From assembly GCF_023509475.1 (NCBI RefSeq), contig NZ_JAKSDZ010000004.1, positions 1-64,000 on the forward strand: a stretch of DNA of 64,000 nucleotides. The letters are read 5' to 3'. The notes beneath the pieces are model-generated. The model ran no database searches and was not told the origin of the DNA. It was given only the letters and a program-made list of their open reading frames with translations. The translations under genes were made by a program, and so were the position numbers. Shown here piece by piece: positions 25,757 through 34,875 of this stretch (position 1 is its first letter; each line of letters starts with the position of its first letter). The stretch is from Aestuariirhabdus haliotis (GTDB lineage Bacteria > Pseudomonadota > Gammaproteobacteria > Pseudomonadales > Aestuariirhabdaceae).

Positions 25757-26005
25757 ATGCAGATTTTACTTCTGATGCTACGGATGGCATTGCTCCCCCA
25801 GTGGATGCTTCAGCAGGAGCCTGACGCCGCTCACTTCTACCGCCGCACCTTTACCCCTCGCTATAGAGCCAAGCGCCGCATCGTCCGCACTCTCTGGTTG
25901 TTAGCTACCTTGTTAATCCTGAGCAACCCGGTGCTGCCCTTTATCATCATGATTGGGCTACCTACCACCTTACTAGGATTTGCCATTCTCGACGAAACCC
26001 AGTGA
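25757..26005 (+). CDS. Small membrane protein of unknown function
   Basis: An 82-residue protein beginning MQILLLMLRMALLPQWMLQQ. It has a hydrophobic segment at the N-terminus and another in the C-terminal half (TLWLLATLLILSNPVLPFIIMIGLP), separated by a basic stretch (FYRRTFTPRYRAKRRIVRT). I do not recognise the family. The ATG at 25757 follows GAGGA at a proper distance; the in-frame ATG at 25736 has no site. It is divergent from one acyl-CoA dehydrogenase and convergent with the other. A good terminator lies 2 bases after its stop, which supports it being a real transcript unit. Confidence 0.65.
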   Translation: MQILLLMLRMALLPQWMLQQEPDAAHFYRRTFTPRYRAKRRIVRTLWLLATLLILSNPVLPFIIMIGLPTTLLGFAILDETQ

Positions 26006-26007
26006 CA

Positions 26008-26037
26008 AAAAAGCCCGCATTTTCATGCGGGCTTTTT
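26008..26037. terminator. Bidirectional terminator
   Basis: A-run plus GCCCGCAT at 26008-26020 pairs with ATGCGGGC plus T-run at 26025-26037 across the loop TTTC. It serves the small membrane protein gene and the convergent acyl-CoA dehydrogenase gene ending at 26055. Confidence 0.93.
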
Positions 26038-26054
26038 CAATAGATCCCCGGCGT

Positions 26055-27854
26055 TTAAGCTTCGGGACCAAACTGCTCGGCGGTCATTCCCATCAGGTTA
26101 TCAGCACCAGACTCGATGGCGGCCTTATGGGTCAGAGTACGAGGCAGGATACGCTGGAAGTAGAAACGAGCGGTTTCAACCTTGGCCTGATAGAAATCAG
26201 TCTCGGTAGTACCTGCGTCCAGTTTTTCCTGCGCCGTTTTAGCCATTTCAGCCCAGAAGTAGGCCAGCACTGCGTAGCCGGAATACATCAGGTAATCGAC
26301 AGAGGCCGCACCAACTTCTTCACGGTTGCTCATGGCGCTCATGCCGATCTTCATCGTCATTTCGCCCCACTCTTTGTTCAGTGCTGCCAGCGGCTCAACG
26401 AATTCCTTAACAGAACCCTCAGCATTGGCCTGGCAAAACTTATGGACAATCTTGGTGAAACCTTTGAGCGCCTCGCCCTGGGTCATAAGCACCTTACGAC
26501 CCAGCAGGTCGAGTGCCTGAATACCGGTAGTTCCTTCATACAGCATGGAGATACGGGCATCACGAACGTTTTGCTCCATACCCCACTCGCTGATAAAGCC
26601 GTGGCCGCCATACACCTGAATACCGTGGTTAGCTGCCTCAAAACCGGTTTCGGTTACGAAAGCCTTGGCAATAGGTGTCAGGAAAGCCAGCATGTCGTCA
26701 GCAGCTTTCTTCTCTTCATCGCTGCCATAATGAGTGACATCAACCTGCTTGGCGGCAAAGTAAGCCATAGCACGGTTGCCTTCTGTGAAGGCTTTGATGG
26801 TCAACAGCATACGACGCACATCAGGGTGTACGATAATTGGATCCGCCGCTTTTTCTGGCGCTTTAGGTCCTGTCAGCGAACGCATCTGCAGACGGTCGCG
26901 AGCATAGGCCAGTGCGCCCTGCATGGCGATTTCGGAATGAGCCAGGCCTTGCAGTGCCGTGCCCAGACGAGCCGTGTTCATAAAGGTGAACATGCAGTTC
27001 AAACCTTTGTTCTCAGGACCAATCAGGTAGCCTGTCGCTTCGTCGAAGTTCATAACGCAAGTCGCGTTACCATGGATACCCATCTTGTGCTCGAGAGAGC
27101 CACAAGCTACGGCATTACTGTCACCGGCATTACCATCAGCGTCAGGCAGGCGCTTAGGTACGATAAACAGGGAAATACCCTTGGTGCCAGCAGGCGCGTC
27201 CGGCAGGCGAGCCAATACGATATGGACGATATTGTCCGCCATGTCGTGCTCACCAGCCGAGATAAAGATTTTGGTGCCGCTGATCTTGTAGCTGCCGTCT
27301 GCCTGAGGCTCAGCTTTAGTGCGCAGCAGGCCCAGATCGGTACCACAGTGGGATTCGGTCAAGCACATGGTGCCGGTCCACTCACCGGAAACCAGCTTGG
27401 TCAGATAAGTTTGTTTTTGCTCGGCCGTACCGTGAGCATGTATTGTATTCATTGCACCATGGCTAAGGCCGGGGTACATCCCCCATGACCAGTTGGCTTC
27501 GCCAACCATCTCGCTCATAACCAGGCCTAGAGACTCTGGCAAGCCTTGACCACCAACCTCGGGATCGTGTGCCAGTGATGGCCAGCCGCTTTCAACGTAC
27601 TGGTTATAGGCTTCTTTAAAGCCTTCCGGGGTAGTTACACCCTCTTCACTCCAGGTGCAGCCCTGAGTATCACCAACACGGTTAAGGGGAGCGATAACCT
27701 GCTCACAGAACTTGGCGCCCTCTTCGAGGATCGCATTAACCATATCCGGTGTCGCTTCTTCGCAGCCGGGAGTAGTAGCGTAGTGCTCTTCAAAACCAAG
27801 CAGTTCATCACGTACGAAACGAATATCGCGTAGGGGGGCCTTGTATTCTGGCAT
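26055..27854 (-). CDS. Acyl-CoA dehydrogenase (long FadE-like form), paralogue 2
   Basis: A 599-residue acyl-CoA dehydrogenase. It opens with [17 protein letters not shown] and carries [47 protein letters not shown], and [37 protein letters not shown], where the glutamate of YEGT is the catalytic base. It should oxidise medium- or long-chain acyl-CoA to trans-2-enoyl-CoA and pass electrons to ETF. With the paralogue at 23705-25486 it forms a duplicated pair; small differences such as EPHSG against ESHCG may reflect different chain-length ranges (inference). A perfect 20-base PsrA-like palindrome lies 110 bases upstream of its start codon, overlapping a possible promoter. Confidence 0.95.
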   Translation of the reverse strand: MPEYKAPLRDIRFVRDELLGFEEHYATTPGCEEATPDMVNAILEEGAKFCEQVIAPLNRVGDTQGCTWSEEGVTTPEGFKEAYNQYVESGWPSLAHDPEVGGQGLPESLGLVMSEMVGEANWSWGMYPGLSHGAMNTIHAHGTAEQKQTYLTKLVSGEWTGTMCLTESHCGTDLGLLRTKAEPQADGSYKISGTKIFISAGEHDMADNIVHIVLARLPDAPAGTKGISLFIVPKRLPDADGNAGDSNAVACGSLEHKMGIHGNATCVMNFDEATGYLIGPENKGLNCMFTFMNTARLGTALQGLAHSEIAMQGALAYARDRLQMRSLTGPKAPEKAADPIIVHPDVRRMLLTIKAFTEGNRAMAYFAAKQVDVTHYGSDEEKKAADDMLAFLTPIAKAFVTETGFEAANHGIQVYGGHGFISEWGMEQNVRDARISMLYEGTTGIQALDLLGRKVLMTQGEALKGFTKIVHKFCQANAEGSVKEFVEPLAALNKEWGEMTMKIGMSAMSNREEVGAASVDYLMYSGYAVLAYFWAEMAKTAQEKLDAGTTETDFYQAKVETARFYFQRILPRTLTHKAAIESGADNLMGMTAEQFGPEA

Positions 27855-27963
27855 AAAGGGTGACCTCTAACTCTTGTTGGGACCATCTAACCATTCTATG
27901 GAACGGTTGCGGTAGGATGACAGCCTTTCCGAATGGCGGAGGACGTCTATTGTAATAATCAGC

Positions 27964-27983
27964 TTTCAAACAGCTGTTTGAAA
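27964..27983. promoter_or_regulatory. Perfect 20-bp palindrome, PsrA-type operator
   Basis: TTTCAAACAGCTGTTTGAAA is its own reverse complement. Its core CAAAC-N4-GTTTG fits the binding consensus of PsrA, the TetR-family regulator of fatty-acid degradation in Pseudomonas. On the minus strand a possible -10 (TACAAT, 27949-27954) is 16 bases from the palindrome centre, where the -35 would lie. Binding there should repress the dehydrogenase until long-chain fatty acids release the regulator. No psrA gene is in the window. Confidence 0.75.
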
Positions 27984-28104
27984 CATACGTTTACAGCTCG
28001 GTAATGTCAACCTTTTCTACGGCGCCGACTGCATTGAACAGACACCATAAAACCGCCCGCGATACAGGAGAAACATCCATATTCCGATTAATTATTGTTA
28101 GACG

Positions 28105-28998
28105 TCAGGCAGAGGTATCAATAAAGGGATTATCGCCCGGGTTGCGATTAAAGTCGCGCAATGCGCTGTAGGTTTCCACCAGATCCTGATTGGCTCGCGA
28201 CAGGCGCTCCTGTTGCAGTTGCGCCTGCTCCAACTGACGCTCCCGCAGTTCCGCGGCCTGTTCTTCTCTGGCTTTGCGCGCTTCTGTTCGCTCCTGGTCG
28301 ACCTGTTGCGCCGACAATCGCTGTTCACGAGCTTCGCTACGCTCTAACTCTTCCTGATTCCGAGCCTCGCGGGATTGTTCTGCAAGTTCTCGCGTGGCGT
28401 CCAGCTTCATCTGAACCGCTTGACTGGCAACCCGACGATCCTGCAAAGAGGGATTAGCCGGAGCCAAAGCCGCGCGCTGTATCCGTTCTGCATCGACGAT
28501 TGCCTGGCGAGGGTCACTGGAAACCGAGCCAGTGGAGATACTAACCTCACCCGCCGTGGCATAACGCCGGCCATCCGGGCCAATCGTATATTGATAGGTA
28601 GCAGCACTTGCGAGGGCACCACCTACCGAAGCGTGGGCTTGCTCATGATTTCTAACCTCTCGGTCTCGACGAGCAAGTTCGGCCAGCTGCAACGCCTCGC
28701 GAGGATCCTGCTCCGCTGACTGAGCCGACCGGCTATTGGTGGGTACACCAGCATTTTCAGAATCAGTTTCAGCGGGATCATCGCTGCCATCACGCCGTGC
28801 AACAAGAACATCCAATGCCTGCTCTTTCGCTTTTTCCGGGGACTCTCTCAGACCGGGTTTTGCATTGGTTTCATCGGTTTCATCCACCGGGCTGAAGACA
28901 CGACTCTCCTCCTCAGGAGCGGTTTGCGCCTCCTGCTGTTTACCCACTGGCGCCGGAGGTGTTACTACCGGCGTCAAGTTTACGGGAGGAATTTGCAC
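28105..28998 (-). CDS. SprA-related putative metalloprotease (CJM1_0395 family)
   Basis: A 297-residue protein. The first 100 residues are low-complexity, rich in Pro, Glu and Ala. Then comes the conserved core LARRDREVRNHEQAHASVGGALASAATYQYTIGPDGRRYATAGEV (parts shown), with a zinc-type H-E-x-x-H motif HEQAH at 118-122. The sequence GPDGRRYATAGEVSI is the most conserved block of the family. Residues of about 200-275 form a highly charged coiled coil. No signal peptide is present. The family is named a putative metalloprotease only from the motif; no activity is established. It starts 26 bases downstream of the mini rod-like protein gene and is likely cotranscribed with it. Confidence 0.82.
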   Translation of the reverse strand: MQIPPVNLTPVVTPPAPVGKQQEAQTAPEEESRVFSPVDETDETNAKPGLRESPEKAKEQALDVLVARRDGSDDPAETDSENAGVPTNSRSAQSAEQDPREALQLAELARRDREVRNHEQAHASVGGALASAATYQYTIGPDGRRYATAGEVSISTGSVSSDPRQAIVDAERIQRAALAPANPSLQDRRVASQAVQMKLDATRELAEQSREARNQEELERSEAREQRLSAQQVDQERTEARKAREEQAAELRERQLEQAQLQQERLSRANQDLVETYSALRDFNRNPGDNPFIDTSA

Positions 28999-29024
28999 AA
29001 TATCTCCTTTAGTGATGCTCGATG

Positions 29025-29255
29025 CTAGGCAAGCGTATCAATCAACGACCCCAAAGCTTCATCAGCCGCTTTAACACTCTTGGTAGAGGCTTCAATTTGA
29101 ATCTGACTGGTTTTCAGTTCGACCAATGGAGATGCCACATCGGCATTGGGCTTTGTGGTGCCCGCTTCGGCAATATCCTGAGCAGCGTTGCGCATATTTT
29201 TCTGCCCTGCCTGAATACCACTTAAACCACTACTGAATGCTGAATCGACTTTCAC
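29025..29255 (-). CDS. Mini flagellar-rod/hook-like protein, 76 residues
   Basis: A 76-residue protein. Its N-terminal part (SAFSSGLSGIQAGQKNMRNAAQDIAEAGT) follows the pattern of the N-terminus of flagellar rod and hook proteins (G-L-x-x-x-Q-x-x-x-x-x-A-x-x-I-A-x-A). Its C-terminal part (LVELKTSQIQIEASTKSVKAADEALGSLID) follows their C-terminal helix (L-x-x-x-Q-x-x-x-x-A-x-x-K-x-x-x-x-A-D-x-x-L-G). The variable middle domain is missing, so the two helices that pack together in rod proteins are joined directly by about 14 residues. No flagellar gene is near. It is followed after 26 bases by the SprA-type gene, so a joint role is likely but unknown. Confidence 0.65.
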   Translation of the reverse strand: MKVDSAFSSGLSGIQAGQKNMRNAAQDIAEAGTTKPNADVASPLVELKTSQIQIEASTKSVKAADEALGSLIDTLA

Positions 29256-29394
29256 TCAAATACCTCGTTTACTAACCAGTTAGTCTGCCAACCATTGAAG
29301 ACCAGGCACAACTCGATGTGCATATTTTAACCAAATAGCACACACACAAGAAGTAGCTGCTTCGTATAAAGAAAGCACTTTGAAACCCGAATAA

Positions 29395-30078
29395 TTATAA
29401 GAGCGCATCCAGCTCGAGGTAAGTGGAGGCCTCTTTAGCACAGGCTGACGGCAGCCGGGGAATGGTGCCAAGGCAGGGAGCCGGTAACCGCTGCCGCAAA
29501 CTATCAAGATTCTCCTGATAGGCGGCCATATTAACGTCGACCTGATTCGCCACCCAGCCCACCAAAGCAAGCCCATCACGTTGTATCGCCTCGGCGGTCA
29601 ACAGGGCATGACTCAAACAACCCAATTTCATGCCAACCACTAGTATCACCGGCAAACCCAGCTCTACAGGCACACGGCTCAGATACTCACGCTCGTTCAA
29701 TGGCACCCGCCAGCCACCCGCGCCCTCAACCAGAGTCAGATCCGCCGGCTGCATCATGGCGCCACGACAAAAGCCCACCAATCGGTCAGCGGTTAATCGA
29801 CGACCTTCCTGAGCAGCAGCGATATGAGGCGCTATAGGTGCAGTCAAAGCCACCGGGTTTACCTGATCATAGGCCAGATTCAGAGTCATATGAGCCTGTA
29901 ACTGAAGCGCATCATCGTTTCGAAGACCATGCTCCGTCGCCTCACAACCGGCCGCTACCGGCTTGAGCGCCAAGGTCTTTAACCCGGCCTCTTTTGCTGA
30001 ATTCAGCAAGGCGCAGGTCACCAATGTCTTGCCGACGTCGGTATCGGTACCAGCGACAAAATAGCGTTTCTTCAACAT
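29395..30078 (-). CDS. bioD: Dethiobiotin synthetase
   Basis: A 227-residue ATP-dependent enzyme that closes the ureido ring of dethiobiotin from 7,8-diaminopelargonate and CO2. The opening YFVAGTDTDVGKTLVTCALL holds the modified P-loop, and VEGAGGWRVPLNE holds the metal-binding glutamate of the second motif. The gene overlaps bioC by 7 bases and is the last gene of bioBFHCD. The final 139 bases to the next gene show no clear terminator. Confidence 0.96.
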   Translation of the reverse strand: MLKKRYFVAGTDTDVGKTLVTCALLNSAKEAGLKTLALKPVAAGCEATEHGLRNDDALQLQAHMTLNLAYDQVNPVALTAPIAPHIAAAQEGRRLTADRLVGFCRGAMMQPADLTLVEGAGGWRVPLNEREYLSRVPVELGLPVILVVGMKLGCLSHALLTAEAIQRDGLALVGWVANQVDVNMAAYQENLDSLRQRLPAPCLGTIPRLPSACAKEASTYLELDALL

Positions 30079-30869
30079 AACTCGCTCTCTTTAATCAACC
30101 GGGCATAGACCACTTGATAGGTAGCTGGCAGAAGCTGCTGATCATCCCTGAACTGCTCATAGCCAAGCTGAAGCGCCCGCAAACGTGACGGCGTCATCAA
30201 GCCAGGACGACGTTCTCCGGTCAGGGTATTAGCGCCCAAAGCCAGGAGCTCACGACTCAACTGACTCACCCGACGGTAATAGAGCCGTCGTGGCGCAGTA
30301 CTCAGCTGAGCCACCCTGAAACCACTGCGCTCCACATCAACTTCCAAGCTATTAAACGAAGGGTAATCATTCACATGACTGAACCGATCAACCTGCTCCC
30401 AAGCGGTTCTCAACTCGTGCAACGTACCCTCGCACAGCGTCGAGAAAACAAACTGACCACCCGGGCGCAAGCAACGATAAACTTCACTGAGCACAGCGGA
30501 AAACTGGTCACACCATTGAATGGCCAAACTGGAAAACAGAAGATCAATGGAATTGGACCTCAATGGTAACGACTCTGCATCTCCACCACACCAGAGCGGC
30601 TGGGCATGACAGTCAGTGGCATGCTGTAACATGCCAAACGACAGATCACAGCCAAGCACCATTGCCTGCGGGTATCTCATCTGCAGCTCGGCTGTATGCA
30701 CTCCGGTGCCACAACCCAGGTCGACCACCACGGTGGGTGAAATCGATTCGGGAATCGACGCCATCACCTCAGCAGCCACCTGTTGCTGCAGGTGGGCCGC
30801 ATCATCGTAGCTATCAGCCGCGTTGCCAAAACTACTGGCGATAGCCGCTTTATCAACCGGTGGAGACAT
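30072..30869 (-). CDS. bioC: Malonyl-ACP O-methyltransferase
   Basis: A 265-residue SAM-dependent methyltransferase. It methylates malonyl-ACP so that the fatty-acid enzymes can build pimeloyl-ACP methyl ester. Motif I is VVDLGCGTGVHTAEL, followed by VLGCDLSFGMLQHA and LFSSLAIQWCDQFSAVLSE, with the post-motif RCLRPGGQFVFSTL. The length and these motifs match BioC. The start codon at 30869 overlaps the bioH stop by one base, so translation is coupled. Confidence 0.95.
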   Translation of the reverse strand: MSPPVDKAAIASSFGNAADSYDDAAHLQQQVAAEVMASIPESISPTVVVDLGCGTGVHTAELQMRYPQAMVLGCDLSFGMLQHATDCHAQPLWCGGDAESLPLRSNSIDLLFSSLAIQWCDQFSAVLSEVYRCLRPGGQFVFSTLCEGTLHELRTAWEQVDRFSHVNDYPSFNSLEVDVERSGFRVAQLSTAPRRLYYRRVSQLSRELLALGANTLTGERRPGLMTPSRLRALQLGYEQFRDDQQLLPATYQVVYARLIKESELC

Positions 30870-31648
30870 TATTGCCGCCTTTTAACAACAAGGGGTTCGG
30901 AACAGGCATTGCCCATATCAATGCGATCAATAAACTCTTGCACCTGGTCTGCAACAAGCAGGGGCTGATCGGCCATCAGTAAATGGCTACTAGCCGGTAT
31001 AACTCTGGATTCACCCGGCAGGCATCTGGATACGTTTGACGGAACCAGCGCATCCTGTTCAGCCAGCACAGACAGTACGGGCTGAGTCAGCTGATGTAAC
31101 ACAGGTCGATGATCCTCTGCCAACCAGTTCAAACCGGGTAGCAATACAGATGAGTCACCCTTGAAACAGCAGTCCTCACGCAACCAACGAGTGCGCCCAC
31201 GAACATCGTGACTGCCCCGGCAACAGAGCTGCAGGAACCGGCGCAGGGTTGCTTCAGGTGCCGTTTTTACGTTCTCGACAAACTGGGCAAAAGTATCGGA
31301 TGCCATTCCAGGCCAGTCATCACGCTGGACAAAACAGGGGTTACTGGCCAATAACATAATGCCCTTAACCTTTTCTTGCGCCCGTTCTGCCATATGCAAT
31401 GCCAACACACCACCCAGGGACCAGCCCAGCAGCACAACCGGTCCCGGCGGCAGGTGCTGCACCAATCCATCCACTAACGCGGAGGAGTCTTGCCACAGAG
31501 CTGGACCAGATAGAGGCAACTCATAGCCCGGTAAAGGCAAGCACTCGTATTGCATATCGCCCAACAGCTCGCACAAGGGATCAAACACTGAAATGGGCAT
31601 TGACCAGCCTGGAATCAATACCAAAGTAGGCGAAGCATTACCCATCAC
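30869..31648 (-). CDS. bioH: Pimeloyl-ACP methyl ester carboxylesterase
   Basis: A 259-residue alpha/beta hydrolase that frees pimeloyl-ACP from its methyl ester, ending chain growth for biotin. The nucleophile elbow is [12 protein letters not shown] (G-W-S-L-G-G), the acid lies in [10 protein letters not shown] and the catalytic His in [13 protein letters not shown]. The opening [14 protein letters not shown] holds the oxyanion-hole region. Its location between bioF and bioC confirms the assignment; overlap with bioF is 4 bases. Confidence 0.94.
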   Translation of the reverse strand: MMGNASPTLVLIPGWSMPISVFDPLCELLGDMQYECLPLPGYELPLSGPALWQDSSALVDGLVQHLPPGPVVLLGWSLGGVLALHMAERAQEKVKGIMLLASNPCFVQRDDWPGMASDTFAQFVENVKTAPEATLRRFLQLCCRGSHDVRGRTRWLREDCCFKGDSSVLLPGLNWLAEDHRPVLHQLTQPVLSVLAEQDALVPSNVSRCLPGESRVIPASSHLLMADQPLLVADQVQEFIDRIDMGNACSEPLVVKRRQ

Positions 31649-32838
31649 CGCACACCTGTTTTTTTAGCGGCTATTACGAAGGCTTCAAGTAAACGATCAA
31701 TGTCTTGTTCGGTATGGGCTGCGCTGAGAGTGACTCGTAAGCGAGCGCTACCTTCGGGCACTGTCGGAGGACGAATGGCGGTTACCAAAACCCCAAGCGT
31801 TTCGAGATGGGCACTCAACGCCAAAGCCCGGGAAGCGTCACCAATGACTATGGGCTGAATCGGCGTTTCGGATGCCATCAACTCTAACCCGAGTGTTGCA
31901 GCCTCGAGACGGAAACGCTGGACCATCTTGGCCAGATGCTCTCGCCGCCAGCCTTCTTGTTGCAATAAGCGCAAACTGACCAGAGTAGCGGCGGCAACAG
32001 CGGGCGGCATAGAAGTGGTGTAAATGTAGCTGCGAGCCTGCTGGATCAGTGTCTCGATTAACACCTCACTGCCAGCAACGAAAGCTCCTGCGGTACCAAA
32101 ACCTTTGCCCAGGGTACCGACCAACACAGGGAGCTGCTCGGCACTCATTTCAAAGTGCTCGGCACAACCACCACCGGAGTCGCCAAGCACACCAAAACCG
32201 TGGGCATCATCCACCATAAGCCAAGCATTATGATCCGCACAGGTGGCGGCTAACTCAGGCAGCAGCGCCACGTCCCCATCCATACTGAATACACCATCAG
32301 TGACCACTAACTTACGTCTGGCGTCAGATGAAGCAAGCCTGGCACTTAAACTAGCGGAGTCATTGTGGAGATAGCGCTGAAAACGAGCGCGACTGAGCAG
32401 GCCGCCATCCAGCAAGGAAGCATGGTTCAGGCGATCTTCAAATACGGCATCTTTTTTACCCAACAGAGCCGTTATAACACCCATGTTGGCCATATAACCC
32501 GAGCTAAACAGCAACACGCGCTCCCGCCCGGTAAACTCGGCCAATGCATCCTCGAGTGCATGATGTGGCTCGCTATGACCGATGACCAGATGGGAAGCAC
32601 CGCCGCCAACGCCATAGCGGGAAGCGGCTTGCTGGAAGGCTGCAATCACCTCGTGATGATTGGCCAATCCCAGATAGTCGTTGGAGCAAAACGCCAGCAG
32701 TTCACGATCATCGCAACGCAAATGAGGTTGCTGAGGCGACTGCAGCAAGCGTCGGTGACGATACAAATGCTGGCCTCGCCGGCGCTCAAGATCTTCCGAC
32801 AGGCCGTCGAAGCCCCGGTAATCAGGCGGAAGCGTCAT
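31645..32838 (-). CDS. bioF: 8-amino-7-oxononanoate synthase
   Basis: A 397-residue PLP enzyme that joins pimeloyl-ACP and alanine. The PLP lysine is in [14 protein letters not shown]. Other conserved parts are [57 protein letters not shown] and [16 protein letters not shown]. The gene overlaps bioB by 17 bases and bioH by 4. There is no bioA in the operon, so the diaminopelargonate aminotransferase must be encoded elsewhere, as in many Pseudomonas-like genomes. Confidence 0.96.
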   Translation of the reverse strand: MTLPPDYRGFDGLSEDLERRRGQHLYRHRRLLQSPQQPHLRCDDRELLAFCSNDYLGLANHHEVIAAFQQAASRYGVGGGASHLVIGHSEPHHALEDALAEFTGRERVLLFSSGYMANMGVITALLGKKDAVFEDRLNHASLLDGGLLSRARFQRYLHNDSASLSARLASSDARRKLVVTDGVFSMDGDVALLPELAATCADHNAWLMVDDAHGFGVLGDSGGGCAEHFEMSAEQLPVLVGTLGKGFGTAGAFVAGSEVLIETLIQQARSYIYTTSMPPAVAAATLVSLRLLQQEGWRREHLAKMVQRFRLEAATLGLELMASETPIQPIVIGDASRALALSAHLETLGVLVTAIRPPTVPEGSARLRVTLSAAHTEQDIDRLLEAFVIAAKKTGVR

Positions 32839-33874
32839 AGAAGAGCGCGTCTTGCTGCTGCTTCACCAGGTTCTGTCGAATCTCGGCTTCGGTTGCATCA
32901 TCGGCTTTGTCAATCGCTTGCTCCGGGCGCATACCCAGACGAGCAAACAGTTGCAAATCACGGTTTTTCTCCGGGTTTGGCGTGGTCAACAAACATTCAC
33001 CGTAGAAGATCGAATTAGCCCCGGCCATAAAGGCCAGCGCCTGCATTTCATCACTCATGCTTTCCCGCCCTGCGGACAGTCGAACGTAGGACTCCGGCAT
33101 CATGATTCTGGCCACAGCAAGGGTGCGAATAAAGTCGAACGAGTCAACCTCCTTGGCATCTTCAAGAGGCGTGCCCTCTACCCTTACCAGCATATTGATT
33201 GGTACGCTCTCGGGCTGCTTGGGCATATTGGCCAACTGGATCAACAAACCTATACGATCGTTCGCGGTTTCGCCCATACCCAGAATACCACCACTACAAA
33301 CTTTCATACCGGCATCGCGCACATGGCTCAGGGTATCGAGACGATCCTGAAAGCTGCGGGTAGTAATGATTTTGTCGTAAAATTCCGGGGAGGTATCCAG
33401 GTTATGATTGTAGTAGTCGAGCCCAGCCTCGGCGAGCTGCTGGGACTGGTCTTCGTTCAGCATTCCCAGGGTCATGCAGGTCTCGAGCCCTAGCGCCTTG
33501 ACCCCTTTCACCATCTCCAGGACGTAAGGCATATCCTTTTCGCTGGGATGCTTCCAGGCGGCCCCCATACAGAAGCGGCTGGCACCCCCCTCTCGAGCCT
33601 GGCGCGCCTTTTCAAGCACTCGGTCAACCGCCATTAATTTCTCTTTTTTCAACCCCGTGTTGTAATGACCGCTCTGGGGGCAGTACTTACAGTCCTCAGG
33701 ACAGGCGCCGGTTTTAATCGACAGAAGTGTGCTGGTTTGAACCTGGTTGGGGTCAAAGTGCTGGCGATGAACGGTTTGCGCTCGAAATACCAGATCCATA
33801 AAAGGGAGTTCAAACAGCGCATTTACTTCATTGGGCGTCCAGTCATGGCGCACCCGGGCATCTACAGTCGACAT
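32822..33874 (-). CDS. bioB: Biotin synthase
   Basis: A 350-residue radical SAM enzyme that inserts sulfur into dethiobiotin. The [4Fe-4S] cysteines are C58, C62 and C65 in [16 protein letters not shown]. The residues for the [2Fe-2S] cluster lie in RFCMGAAW and ETCMTLGML, and the conserved region [12 protein letters not shown] is present. It is the first gene of the biotin operon. Upstream are a good sigma-70 promoter and a BirA-like operator, with a leader of about 120 bases. Confidence 0.97.
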   Translation of the reverse strand: MSTVDARVRHDWTPNEVNALFELPFMDLVFRAQTVHRQHFDPNQVQTSTLLSIKTGACPEDCKYCPQSGHYNTGLKKEKLMAVDRVLEKARQAREGGASRFCMGAAWKHPSEKDMPYVLEMVKGVKALGLETCMTLGMLNEDQSQQLAEAGLDYYNHNLDTSPEFYDKIITTRSFQDRLDTLSHVRDAGMKVCSGGILGMGETANDRIGLLIQLANMPKQPESVPINMLVRVEGTPLEDAKEVDSFDFIRTLAVARIMMPESYVRLSAGRESMSDEMQALAFMAGANSIFYGECLLTTPNPEKNRDLQLFARLGMRPEQAIDKADDATEAEIRQNLVKQQQDALFYDASA

Positions 33875-33998
33875 CGGTCAATTCCTGATTACTTATTTGC
33901 TTAACGCCAGGCTCACAGCGCCAAGGGGTATCGTGCTACAGGCAAAAGCAGATTTTCGCTCTCGCTTTTATTCGTCCTGCACGGTTTTATAGCGATGA

Positions 33999-34026
33999 AT
34001 AATATCGGCTACCCTCAGCCTGTCAA
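33999..34026 (-). promoter_or_regulatory. Sigma-70 promoter of bioBFHCD
   Basis: On the minus strand TTGACA (34021-34026) and TATTAT (33999-34004) are separated by 16 bases, close to the ideal promoter. Transcription should start near 33992, giving a leader of about 118 bases before bioB. The -35 lies inside one arm of the BirA-like operator, which fits repression by biotinyl-AMP-bound BirA. Confidence 0.7.
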
Positions 34027-34053
34027 CCCTGCACATAACAACAAAGTTTACTA
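34020..34053. promoter_or_regulatory. BirA-like biotin operator
   Basis: On the minus strand the arms are TAGTAAACT and GGTTGACAG, separated by 16 bases. Each arm matches the known BirA consensus (TTGTAAACC and GGTTTACAA, spacing 14-16) at seven of nine positions. It covers the -35 of the bioB promoter and ends just before the likely start of comF on the other strand. Confidence 0.62.
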
Positions 34054-34087
34054 GTGAGCGATTTTTAACCAACCAATAGTAACCTGT

Positions 34088-34750
34088 TTGCTCTGTAGCG
34101 CTCCCGCGAGAGTTCGACTACCCCTGTGCGAGCCTTGCTTGCAGGCGCTTCCGCGCGCCTTAAATCCCTGTTCCCGGTGCGCCCTGGAGCATAACGGCCC
34201 CCTGGACAGCCTCTGCGGTCAATGCCTGGTAAAGCCTCCCCATTTTGAGCAATGCATTGCAGCTTTCGATTACGAATTCCCCATTCGACAGCTGCTGAGC
34301 CGCTATAAATACGGCAAGAAATGGCGCTACGCCAAACTCCTGCATCATCTGCTATGGCACCGATTCAGCGAGCATATTGCTCTACGAGGCGCCACCGATG
34401 CCATTGTTGCGGTACCCTTGCATCGCCGTCGACTCCGCCAGCGTGGGTTCAATCAAGCACTGGAATTGGCACGTTTCTTATCTCAACAAAGCGGCATTCC
34501 ACTCATACACCCATTGGTAATCCGCTGCCGAAATACCCCACGACAGCAGGGATTAACGCTAAAGCAGCGCCAAAAGAACCTCAAAGGCGCTTTTCAGCTT
34601 CGCGATCCTGTACCGCATATCTCGATTACCCTTGTGGATGACGTGGTCACCAGCGGCACCACCGTCAACGAAATTACCCGGTTGTTGCTGAAAGCAGGAG
34701 CTTCCCGGGTCGATGTTTGCTGCCTGGCACGTACCCCCTCACCTCATTAA
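34088..34750 (+). CDS. comF: ComF family phosphoribosyltransferase-like protein
   Basis: About 220 residues from the TTG at 34088. The N-terminal zinc-ribbon part has cysteine pairs CEPCL, CSRCAL and CGQCL. The C-terminal phosphoribosyltransferase domain has HRRRLRQRGFNQALELA and the PRPP loop ITLVDDVVTSGTTVNEI. ComF proteins are linked to DNA uptake and act near the inner membrane. The first Cys of the opening C-L-L-C knuckle is encoded at 34085, one codon before TTG, so the true start is upstream. In the same frame no ATG, GTG or TTG exists back to a stop at 34055. A GTG at 34054 would give a normal protein if the five-T run at 34062-34066 had one T fewer. Either a non-standard start or a one-base frameshift is present. 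Confidence 0.8.
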   Translation: MLCSAPARVRLPLCEPCLQALPRALNPCSRCALEHNGPLDSLCGQCLVKPPHFEQCIAAFDYEFPIRQLLSRYKYGKKWRYAKLLHHLLWHRFSEHIALRGATDAIVAVPLHRRRLRQRGFNQALELARFLSQQSGIPLIHPLVIRCRNTPRQQGLTLKQRQKNLKGAFQLRDPVPHISITLVDDVVTSGTTVNEITRLLLKAGASRVDVCCLARTPSPH

Positions 34751-34875
34751 CCTTGCCATTAATCCACCGTCCCCAGCTTTAACGCTCTGCCTTTCGCCAG
34801 GATGCTGGGGACCCTTTAGTGCACCCCGAGAGGCAGGCGCGTTACAATGCCGGCTTATTTCTCAGGGCGATAACC

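Noticed and set aside
25980-27488. A 502-codon plus-strand open frame opposite acyl-CoA dehydrogenase 2
   Set aside because: It is the complement of a strongly conserved enzyme gene and its start falls inside the small membrane protein gene just before a terminator. It is a codon-bias shadow.
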